Shown here in pieces: positions 17,048-24,950 of a stretch of DNA of 64,000 nt. Under the pieces are notes generated by a model, which saw nothing but the letters and a program-made list of their open reading frames with translations, was not told the origin of the DNA and did no database searches. Source of the stretch: an uncultured Bacteriovoracaceae bacterium (GTDB taxonomy: Bacteria; Bdellovibrionota; Bacteriovoracia; Bacteriovoracales; Bacteriovoracaceae); NCBI GenBank assembly GCA_938034385.1, contig CALHLC010000008.1:17540-81539 (forward strand). The letters run 5' to 3'. The position numbers were made by a program, and so were the translations under genes. Position 1 is the stretch's first letter, and each line of letters starts with the position of its first letter.

Positions 17048-19750
17048 ATGAGTAAAAGACTCAAGTTTTTAGTGTTAATTAGTTTCTTCGTACTTAGCGG
17101 TATTGCAAAAGATGATCTAAAAGTTATTTGTGATTATTACTTAACGGCTTACTTAGCTGAAAATCCAAATTTAGAAATTTCAAAACTTGGAAGTAGGAAT
17201 AAGGTAGTAAAAGTAGACCAAAAATTTAGAAAAAAGTTTTTAGCAGCATCAGCTGATCAAGGGTCTTTAAAATTAGTAGTAAATTCTGTTATGGCGGACC
17301 TGAGAAATGAATCAACTAGAATATTATCACGACTTAAAAAGTTTAAAGGTGCGGCTAAAGTAGATGAAGCATCACAAACCTATGATGTCTTGGTGATTGG
17401 TGCAGGGGTCCAAGATGGTATTTTACAAAATTCATTCAAACAATTCTCTCCTGATTTAAAGGTCGTTAGTGTTGAACAATCAAACCTAGTTGCAAATACC
17501 TTTGGAATGTCTCCTGATTTTTTTAGAATTAATAGTACAAATCGAAAAGAAGACTTTTTTGTGAATGCAAGACCAGGTAAGGGAAATATTAATAGACTCT
17601 CTGGTGGGAGTATCCAGATCCCTGACCTTTCTGCCGAGAAATATCCAAGAGCAGGAAATATATTTAATGCTACAGTTTTAAATAGAGCAAATTCTAATGG
17701 TTCAGTTTTATTTCAAACAAAGGTTTTAAAAGTAGAAGATTCTAAAGTTTTAAATACTAAATTTCCTGCACGTTATAAAGTTACAATTCAAAACGGTAAA
17801 GATACATTTGAGCTCTATGCAAATCATATTTCTATCCCAAGTGGTCTTGGGACTGAATCTTTAAGGATAACAGATAAGAAAACAGTTGATTTAATTGCCA
17901 AAGAGAGAAAGAAAATTGCAAGGATGACAAAAAGATCAACTAAGCTTCCTGGAGTAATGACGTTTAATGATGCTAGACAATTAGCTACTCTTCTAGATCA
18001 ACCATTTAAAGGTTATGCAGGTAAAGAAGTGATGGTTGTAGGAGAAGGGGATTCTGGTAAGGTTACTCTTGAATATTTATTCAAGGAAGCTCCAGATGCT
18101 GCTTATAAAAATGATAAAGCACAAGTTGGAGAAGTTGCAGGTGTTACTTGGGCAGGAGCAACTGAACAAACATGTAAAGCCTATATTACTGGAAATAGGG
18201 TAAGATATTCTAAAATCGCTGCGGCACTTAAAAATAATACTCTAACTCCTTTAGATTCTAAATTAGTTTCAATAAAGATAGTGAAAGTTAATGGCGTAGA
18301 GCGATATCAAGTTAATTTTAGTGATGGTCGGAAAAAAGTAGTTGATCATTTAATCTTATCAACAGGATTTCAAAAGAAATATGGAGAGCTATTAACAAGT
18401 ATTACAGGCTCTACAGCAGGAGATCTACAAAGAGCAGAGCTCTTAGATCCAGTTAAGACTCCACTTGTCGGAGGAAATAAGAAAGTTACTGTCGCTTATA
18501 AGTTATCTGATACATCTTTGAATGACGGAACTGAAATATCTCACAATATTTATGTTCATGGGCCAGCTGTTAATTTAATTAAAGATGAATCTATAGAACT
18601 ACTTGAAGGGGTACCACAAAATAGTGTTTCTATTTTCAACAACGGAGATAGAAATTATGCGGCTGGATTTAAAATTGCTCAAGATATTAAACCGCAAGGT
18701 TTTAAGAGGGTTCCTAAACCAAACAAAATGAAGATTGAAAACGTAAATAAAAACCAAAGTGAGGGTTATCTCTTTTCAATCTTTGATTCGTCTAGATATG
18801 GATCAACGAGCTTGAATGCAGAGTATTATTTATTAGCCAAGACATTAGAGAAATTAGAAAGATTTGATTTTAGTTCAGTAAGTAAGAACTTCTCAATTAA
18901 AATATCTAAAACTTCTAAGGATAATGTTTTTGAATTCAGAACAGATTTCGCTAGTCCTCAGGTACGAGATATACTCATTACTTTACAAAATGATGTTGAA
19001 ATTCAAAAACTAATAAGTTTGTTTATTGGGAAGGATAAGAAGAAGAATGTCTTAGACTTTGATCTTTTCTCTAATAGTAAAGGATTTGATTTAAAAAAAT
19101 CAGCTTTGAGTATTTATAAAACGAATGATACTCCAATATCTGGGAGGACGATAAAACCTAAAAAGGAAAAAGCAGACTACCCAGGGCTATTTAAAATAGA
19201 GCCTTTAGAGACCGCTGTAAAAAAAGTTGATTCTTCTCTTAAGAATATTAAACCAAAAGCAGAAGATTTATTTTGGGAGATTACAAATCGTAAGCTAAAT
19301 GTTTATATTGAAAAGAGTAAAAATGGAAACGAACAGCTTTATCAATCATTAAAGTTAGATGGTAAAAAAGATTACATTGTACAAAGTGGTGCAGGGATTG
19401 AGTTTGTCTCAAAAAAGGACGAAGCCTATGTTGTTTATTCTTCTTATGATGCTACTGATAAAAGTTACCTAAGAATTCGAGGACTTACGAAAGGTTCGAG
19501 AAAAAGTATAAATGTTAACATTAAAGCCGTTAAGAAATTTGATGATTATACAACTTCAAGACCTACATACGTAAATAAAGTAGAGAATCTCAAGTTTAAG
19601 AAAGATGTTTTAGAGGCAGAAATTGAAACAAGTACTGTCTTTTTTACTTCGAGAGAAGCTTATGAAGAAAGACGTAAAATTATAGTAAATCTCAAAACGG
19701 GTAAAACGGAATCCAAAGTTATCAAGAAAGACTTGAATGGAGTATTTTAA
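17048..19750 (+). CDS. Large exported Rossmann-fold (FAD/NAD-binding-like) protein
   Basis: A 900-residue protein with a signal peptide (KRLKFLVLISFFVLSGIAK). YDVLVIGAGVQDGIL near residue 112 is a dinucleotide-binding beta-alpha-beta motif (GAGVQDG). A second one, EVMVVGEGDSGKVTLEYLF, lies near residue 327, and HLILSTGFQKKYG near 435 resembles the ATG-like strand of flavin monooxygenases. The two-site layout resembles flavin-dependent monooxygenases or thioredoxin-reductase-like enzymes. Residues about 560-900 are not recognised. Export of a FAD enzyme is unusual and no twin-arginine motif is seen. GAGAGGTGG precedes the start. Reaction unknown. Confidence 0.65.
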   Translation: MSKRLKFLVLISFFVLSGIAKDDLKVICDYYLTAYLAENPNLEISKLGSRNKVVKVDQKFRKKFLAASADQGSLKLVVNSVMADLRNESTRILSRLKKFKGAAKVDEASQTYDVLVIGAGVQDGILQNSFKQFSPDLKVVSVEQSNLVANTFGMSPDFFRINSTNRKEDFFVNARPGKGNINRLSGGSIQIPDLSAEKYPRAGNIFNATVLNRANSNGSVLFQTKVLKVEDSKVLNTKFPARYKVTIQNGKDTFELYANHISIPSGLGTESLRITDKKTVDLIAKERKKIARMTKRSTKLPGVMTFNDARQLATLLDQPFKGYAGKEVMVVGEGDSGKVTLEYLFKEAPDAAYKNDKAQVGEVAGVTWAGATEQTCKAYITGNRVRYSKIAAALKNNTLTPLDSKLVSIKIVKVNGVERYQVNFSDGRKKVVDHLILSTGFQKKYGELLTSITGSTAGDLQRAELLDPVKTPLVGGNKKVTVAYKLSDTSLNDGTEISHNIYVHGPAVNLIKDESIELLEGVPQNSVSIFNNGDRNYAAGFKIAQDIKPQGFKRVPKPNKMKIENVNKNQSEGYLFSIFDSSRYGSTSLNAEYYLLAKTLEKLERFDFSSVSKNFSIKISKTSKDNVFEFRTDFASPQVRDILITLQNDVEIQKLISLFIGKDKKKNVLDFDLFSNSKGFDLKKSALSIYKTNDTPISGRTIKPKKEKADYPGLFKIEPLETAVKKVDSSLKNIKPKAEDLFWEITNRKLNVYIEKSKNGNEQLYQSLKLDGKKDYIVQSGAGIEFVSKKDEAYVVYSSYDATDKSYLRIRGLTKGSRKSINVNIKAVKKFDDYTTSRPTYVNKVENLKFKKDVLEAEIETSTVFFTSREAYEERRKIIVNLKTGKTESKVIKKDLNGVF

Positions 19751-19763
19751 TACGAATAAAACA

Positions 19764-19808
19764 CAATCAAAGTTTATCTAAATTTGAAATTAAAATAAAC
19801 TTTGATTG
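19764..19808 (+). repeat. 14-bp perfect inverted repeat after the Rossmann-fold gene
   Basis: CAATCAAAGTTTAT (19764-19777) pairs perfectly with ATAAACTTTGATTG (19795-19808) across a 17-nt loop, 11 nt after the stop codon. There is no T run after it, so it is not a standard intrinsic terminator. It may act as a 3' stabilising hairpin or a factor-assisted terminator. Confidence 0.6.
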
Positions 19809-19919
19809 ATTACTTTGCTGCGTTGCTGTATTTGTGGGTTTTGGATTTTTTTACTCTTTCATAAAACAAATCTTAACTTTTGTTATTATCAATTTAGAAG
19901 ATTTGAGATAAATTTAAGC

Positions 19920-20354
19920 ATGAATTTACAACAATGGTTTGATGCGTACGGAGTTTCACATAAAAATAATACGAATATTATAATTCATAAGTTTTGTGTT
20001 CCAGCAATTTTATGGTCAGTGATAGTACTTTTATCATCGATCCCTGTTCCTTCATTTTTCTTAGTAGTTCCTTATCTAAATTGGGCCAGCATTATTGCAT
20101 GCTTTGCTCTAATTTTTTACTTCACATTAGGAATTAAGCCATTTGTAGTGATGCTACTTCAACTAGGAATCTCTTTTTTTACACTTAGATTTCTTCCTCC
20201 TTCACAAATGGCAATAATTGGTTTGAGCGTTTTTGTGATTGCTTGGATTCTTCAATTTGTTGGACATAAAATTGAAGGCAAGAAACCATCATTTATTGAA
20301 GATCTCAAATTTTTATTAATTGGTCCTTTATGGATTATTAAAGGTCTTTTTTAG
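19920..20354 (+). CDS. Mpo1-like (DUF962) membrane protein
   Basis: A 144-residue integral membrane protein. The N-terminal MNLQQWFDAYGVSHKNNTNI and the following HKFCVPAILWSV match the Mpo1/YGL010w family, in which conserved histidines bind iron; yeast Mpo1 is a dioxygenase of fatty-acid alpha-oxidation. Four hydrophobic segments follow and the C-terminus (GHKIEGKKPSFIEDLKFLLIGPLWI) is characteristic. The frame is open for 38 codons upstream, but those residues do not fit the family, so I chose the ATG at 19920. It overlaps the convergent gene at 20351 by 4 nt. The reaction in bacteria is not established. Confidence 0.8.
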   Translation: MNLQQWFDAYGVSHKNNTNIIIHKFCVPAILWSVIVLLSSIPVPSFFLVVPYLNWASIIACFALIFYFTLGIKPFVVMLLQLGISFFTLRFLPPSQMAIIGLSVFVIAWILQFVGHKIEGKKPSFIEDLKFLLIGPLWIIKGLF

Positions 20355-20800
20355 AGTTCCTGAGAAAGCTCTGTTGGGCCATCTTGGTTATTATCTAATT
20401 CAGGAACATAAGTATTTCTTGGAGTCACTGTCTCTGTTTCTCTTCTAAAGCTTCCGATTGGCTCTATGCTATCATTTTCAAAAGAAGCATAAGGGCATGG
20501 GTGCTTTAAACATCTAATTATTGATTTGTTTCTGGCTGGAGTTAAGTCAATAAACGATTTTTTAAATTCATCAATTTGTCTTTGAAGTTCAGCTTGTTTG
20601 ATATTGATTTCAGTTAATGCAAGGTACTTTCTGTAGTTATAATCATCATATTCTCCAGCAAGAGATCTAGATCTCAAAGGAGAAACAGGATATTGTCGAA
20701 CTGGTCGATAAAATGCATCAGCAGGATCTAGTGCCATATTCCTATAAGTTCCTAAAGCTGAACTTGAAATTAATAAAAATGACATAATAAAAAACTTCAT
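20351..20800 (-). CDS. Exported hypothetical protein
   Basis: A 149-residue protein with a signal peptide (MKFFIMSFLLISSSALG). The mature part contains a Tyr/Arg-rich segment, a predicted coiled-coil helix (ALTEINIKQAELQRQIDEFK) and one cysteine pair (CLKHPC) that could form a disulfide. I recognise no domain. GGAG lies 7 nt before the start. It is convergent with the Mpo1-like gene. Confidence 0.65.
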   Translation of the reverse strand: MKFFIMSFLLISSSALGTYRNMALDPADAFYRPVRQYPVSPLRSRSLAGEYDDYNYRKYLALTEINIKQAELQRQIDEFKKSFIDLTPARNKSIIRCLKHPCPYASFENDSIEPIGSFRRETETVTPRNTYVPELDNNQDGPTELSQEL

Positions 20801-20904
20801 TATATTCTCCTGTACCTAAGTAATTGCAAGGCTCATGCCATGAAAAAAATACAAACTTGATCAATAATTCTAAGGACTTAAGGGATTCCTGGCTTGTTAG
20901 AAGC

Positions 20905-20919
20905 GTCTAAGTCTTAGAC
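20905..20919. promoter_or_regulatory. 15-bp palindrome upstream of carD
   Basis: GTCTAAG-T-CTTAGAC has perfect 7-bp arms around a single central base. It lies between the divergent genes at 20800 and 20983, about 65 bp before carD. It could be an operator for either gene; no factor can be named. Confidence 0.45.
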
Positions 20920-20982
20920 ACCTGTAAAGATTACTGACATGCAAATATGGCATCCTAAAACATGCTAGACTCGTTGTGTTAT

Positions 20983-21465
20983 ATGAAAACTAAATATCAA
21001 ATTTCAGATTATCTTGTTTGCCCCGGACACGGTGTAGGTCAGGTTGTTGATATCTCTTCAAGAGAGATTGCAGGAACGACTTTAAATACTGTGACAGTTC
21101 AATTATTAAATAATGGAATGAAGATGATCTACCCAGAGAACTCTTCAGAGATTAGAGCACTAGTTACTACTTCTGAAGTAGAGGACTTATTTAGCTTATT
21201 ATCAGATCATGAAGTAAATCCAAGCAGAGAGACTTGGAATAGAAGATATAGAGACTATATGGCAAAGGTAAACTCAGGATCTATTCTTGAGATTGCTGAT
21301 GTTTTAAGGTCATTATTAATCATTCAATTTTCTAAAAAATTAAGCTTTAGTGAGAAGAAAATGGTCGATCTTTGTAAAGATCTAATGATTAAAGAGATCG
21401 CTATTACAACTGGTTCTACTGAAAAAGAAGTAGATCAGAGAATCGAAGCTATTTTTACTAATTAA
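20983..21465 (+). CDS. CarD-family RNA polymerase-binding regulator
   Basis: A 160-residue protein (from the ATG at 20983). The N-terminal YLVCPGHGVGQVVDI matches the RNA polymerase-interacting domain of CarD/CdnL/Mfd, and the C-terminal half is helical (EIADVLRSLLIIQFSKKLSFSEKKM, then IAITTGSTEKEVDQRIEAIF), as in CarD. Such proteins bind the polymerase beta subunit and stabilise open complexes at promoters such as those for rRNA. An in-frame ATG lies 21 nt upstream at 20962; I prefer 20983 because family members begin only a few residues before this domain. Neither start has a good Shine-Dalgarno sequence. gltX follows after 49 nt. Confidence 0.85.
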   Translation: MKTKYQISDYLVCPGHGVGQVVDISSREIAGTTLNTVTVQLLNNGMKMIYPENSSEIRALVTTSEVEDLFSLLSDHEVNPSRETWNRRYRDYMAKVNSGSILEIADVLRSLLIIQFSKKLSFSEKKMVDLCKDLMIKEIAITTGSTEKEVDQRIEAIFTN

Positions 21466-21514
21466 TTCTAAATTTAAATCTAAAGATGTATTATGAAGCC
21501 TCAAGGAGAATCTC

Positions 21515-22954
21515 ATGAGTGTTCGAGTACGTTTTGCCCCTAGTCCTACAGGTTATTTACACATTGGTGGAGCTAGGACAGCTCTCTATAACTACCTTTA
21601 TGCCAAAGCTAATAATGGAACATTTGTTTTTAGAGTAGAAGATACAGACCTTGAAAGAAGCAAGAAAGAATACGAGGTAGCACAATTACAAGATTTAAGG
21701 TGGCTTGGAATAGACTATGACGAAGGCCCTGAAAAGCCTGGTGAGTATGGGCCTTATAGACAATCTGAACGGACTCATATTTATGAAGAGTATGCCAAAA
21801 AATTAGTCGATTCAGGTCTTGCTTATTATGACTTTTGTACAGATGAAGAATTAGAGGCCATGAAAGAGCGGGCCATGAAAGAAGGACGACCTCCTCATTA
21901 TGAAGGAAAGTGGAGAAACTCAGAATACTTTGAAGAAGCTGCTAATAAACTAGCAGCAGGTGAAAAAGCTGCCATTCGTTTTAAAGCTCCCAAAAAATCC
22001 TATGTAGTTAATGATGAAGTCCGAGGGAGAGTTGTCTTTCCTGAAAATATGGTTGGAGACTTTGTAATTATTAGATCTAATGGTTTACCAGTTTATAATT
22101 TTTGTTGTGTGGTTGATGATATGTTAATGAAAATTACTTATGTGATTAGAGGTGAAGAGCATTTAAATAACTCTGTCAGGCAACTAATGATTTATGAAGC
22201 TTTAGGTGGAACGCCTCCTGCCTTTGCACATGTTTCATTATTGATTAACAAAGATAGGCAAAAACTTTCAAAAAGGGACGGAGTAACTTCTGTGACAAAA
22301 TATAAAGAAGAGTCATACCTTCCAGAGGCCTTGATTAATTATCTATGTCTTTTAGGATGGTCACACCCTGATGAAAAAGAAATTTTTGCTATAGATGATA
22401 TAGGACCAGCTTTTGATGCAAAGAGATTTGCAAAATCAGCAGCTATTTATGACCTTGAAAAGCTTAAATGGGTGAATGGTATGCATTTAAGAGCTCTTCC
22501 TCCTTTAGAGCTTAAGGCAAAGATTGAAGAATTTATAAGTAAGGATCATTTTTATTTTTCTCAAACAGATGCTTGGAAAGAAGCATCTATCGAGTTATTA
22601 AAAAATCAAATTGAATTTTTCTCTGATTTTCAAACAAGACTAGACTCTGATCTTTTAAATGGAGAGGTTAACAGGTCTGAAAAACTTGAAGATGTTCTAA
22701 GTTGGGACACAACTAAGCAGATTATAAACTTCTTAAAAGAAAAATTATCTAGCATTGATGAATCATTTATTTCTAAAGAAGTATTTCAAGAGATTTTTAA
22801 AACTTTAAAAACTGAACTAAGTTTAAAAGGAAAACCCTTATTCATGGGAACAAGGGTTAGTCTTACAGGGCAAGATCATGGGCCTGAACTTGGTGATCTA
22901 GTACCTTTAATTCCTTTGGATATTATAAAAAAAAGACTTAAGATTTTATCTTAA
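21515..22954 (+). CDS. gltX: Glutamate-tRNA ligase
   Basis: GltX charges tRNA-Glu (and in many bacteria tRNA-Gln) with glutamate. The 479-residue protein has the class I signatures: RFAPSPTGYLHIGGARTAL (HIGH motif, residues 16-19), RVEDTDLERS, and KLSKRDG (KMSKS motif). The anticodon-binding helical domain fills the C-terminal third. AAGGAG precedes the start. I see no gatCAB or glnS in the window, so whether it is discriminating cannot be judged here. Confidence 0.97.
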   Translation: MSVRVRFAPSPTGYLHIGGARTALYNYLYAKANNGTFVFRVEDTDLERSKKEYEVAQLQDLRWLGIDYDEGPEKPGEYGPYRQSERTHIYEEYAKKLVDSGLAYYDFCTDEELEAMKERAMKEGRPPHYEGKWRNSEYFEEAANKLAAGEKAAIRFKAPKKSYVVNDEVRGRVVFPENMVGDFVIIRSNGLPVYNFCCVVDDMLMKITYVIRGEEHLNNSVRQLMIYEALGGTPPAFAHVSLLINKDRQKLSKRDGVTSVTKYKEESYLPEALINYLCLLGWSHPDEKEIFAIDDIGPAFDAKRFAKSAAIYDLEKLKWVNGMHLRALPPLELKAKIEEFISKDHFYFSQTDAWKEASIELLKNQIEFFSDFQTRLDSDLLNGEVNRSEKLEDVLSWDTTKQIINFLKEKLSSIDESFISKEVFQEIFKTLKTELSLKGKPLFMGTRVSLTGQDHGPELGDLVPLIPLDIIKKRLKILS

Positions 22955-22962
22955 CTCTTGCT

Positions 22963-23670
<708 letters not shown>

Positions 23671-23715
23671 TTATAATCTCCTTGTTATAATTAATTATCT
23701 GGCTAATTATTCGGT

Positions 23716-23731
23716 AGATTTTTAAAAATCT
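23716..23731. promoter_or_regulatory. 16-bp perfect palindrome upstream of the poly-Asp gene
   Basis: AGATTTTTAAAAATCT is a perfect dyad located about 46 bp upstream of the start codon at 23670 (minus strand). Its position fits an operator of that gene. It could also be chance in an AT-rich region. Confidence 0.4.
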
Positions 23732-23829
23732 TAACTTTGTTGATATTTAAGAGAAAAGGAGGATTCTAGGTTGATTTAAACTATAACTTCGATTCATCAT
23801 CAATAGGCTATAATTGCCTTTTTCTTAGA

Positions 23830-24894
23830 TTAAGATCGCTTCAAGATAGTAAGAGCTTCAAGATGAGCACTCTGTGGATATGCATCAAAAGGAATAACTT
23901 TAATGATTTTGAATTTCTTAAGAGTTGCGATATCTCTAAACATTGTAGAAGGATCGCAGCTTAAATAGAAAATCGTTTCTAGATTTTTTTGATTTGAAAC
24001 TAATTGAGAGAGATTTTTTAGTCCAGATCTTGGTGGATCTAAAAATAAGAAATCATAATTATTCTCTAGTAAATCGAGAAAGTTTTTATTATAAATGTCC
24101 GTTTCAACAAAGGTGATTCCTTGTTCAGAAATTGGATTTGAGATTTTATAGTCATAAGCTTTCAGGGAATCTACTTTTAATTTAAGAATTTTAGAGTAGT
24201 TTCCTGATCCACAAAATAGTTCTAATCCTTTAAGGTGTTTAGTTAAATATTTATTAATAGAAGTTTTAATAAGTTCATTAATTTTTGTATTACCTTGATT
24301 GAATCCTAAGTTTGTATGTAAAAGGTCACTATCGTCTAACCTATCATCTAGAAAAACCTTGTCAGTTTTAATTTTATTGAAATTTTTACGAAGGTAAACT
24401 AATTGATTTTGAGTTTTAGGGTTTAAAATTTTACACTCTTTTATATCAATTACTTGATTTGAAGACTTAGAGTGAAATCCTAAGGACATATCGTCTTTAT
24501 GGATTTGAGCTCGATTTTTATAATTAAACTCTTGATCGTAAATAATATCAGATAAGAACTCATTGATATTAAGATTGTTGTATCTGGCCAAAGATTTTAA
24601 GATATTTAATTTCTCTCTTAATTGAGCAGGATAATTTGCAATCATCCAAGAACATCCTCCACAACTTTTTAAATCATTTCCTTGATAAATACATGGAGGA
24701 TCTCTACGATCAGGGCTTTTTTTGATGAGTTTGTTTAGTTTTGCATAACCATAAGACTTTTTCTCGGTGGTGATTTCAAAGTGACCTATATCTCCCGGCC
24801 ATACACCTTCTACATAAAAAATCTTTCCATTTGAATGTTTTATGACTCCTAACCCTTTATAGCTAAGAGACTCTACAATTGCTTCAAATTCCAT
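23830..24894 (-). CDS. RNA 5-methyluridine methyltransferase (RlmD/RlmCD/TrmA family)
   Basis: A SAM-dependent enzyme that methylates C5 of uridines in rRNA or tRNA. The 354-residue protein has an N-terminal TRAM-like domain (VESLSYKGLGVIKH, VWPGDIGHFEI), iron-sulfur cysteines in CIYQGNDLKSCGGCSW, a SAM-binding ELFCGSGNYSK, the FLDPPRSGL motif, and YLSCDPSTM with the catalytic cysteine. The Fe-S cluster points to the RlmD/RlmCD side rather than TrmA. It is somewhat shorter than the usual 400-450 residues. It is divergent from uvrB across 56 bp, and its promoter ends 5 nt before the start codon, predicting a leaderless mRNA. Confidence 0.88.
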   Translation of the reverse strand: MEFEAIVESLSYKGLGVIKHSNGKIFYVEGVWPGDIGHFEITTEKKSYGYAKLNKLIKKSPDRRDPPCIYQGNDLKSCGGCSWMIANYPAQLREKLNILKSLARYNNLNINEFLSDIIYDQEFNYKNRAQIHKDDMSLGFHSKSSNQVIDIKECKILNPKTQNQLVYLRKNFNKIKTDKVFLDDRLDDSDLLHTNLGFNQGNTKINELIKTSINKYLTKHLKGLELFCGSGNYSKILKLKVDSLKAYDYKISNPISEQGITFVETDIYNKNFLDLLENNYDFLFLDPPRSGLKNLSQLVSNQKNLETIFYLSCDPSTMFRDIATLKKFKIIKVIPFDAYPQSAHLEALTILKRS

Positions 24895-24899
24895 GAGCC

Positions 24900-24928
24900 A
24901 CCATACGATGAGCTATTTCTAGCGTCAA
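24900..24928 (-). promoter_or_regulatory. Promoter of the RNA methyltransferase gene, leaderless arrangement
   Basis: Reading the minus strand: TTGACG (24928-24923), exactly 17 bp, then TATGGT (24905-24900), then 5 nt to the ATG at 24894. Transcription would begin at or within one or two bases of the start codon. No Shine-Dalgarno sequence is present. Confidence 0.65.
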
Positions 24929-24941
24929 AAAAAGATGTTAG

Positions 24942-24947
24942 TATAGT
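24942..24947 (+). promoter_or_regulatory. -10 box of uvrB, leaderless arrangement
   Basis: TATAGT (24942-24947) lies 3 nt before the uvrB ATG at 24951, with no Shine-Dalgarno sequence between. The -35 region is poor. Predicted transcription begins at or just inside the first codon. Confidence 0.45.
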
Positions 24948-24950
24948 GAA

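Noticed and set aside
19806..19919. Upstream extension of the Mpo1-like gene
   Set aside because: The 38 extra residues are not part of the family and include part of the preceding inverted repeat.
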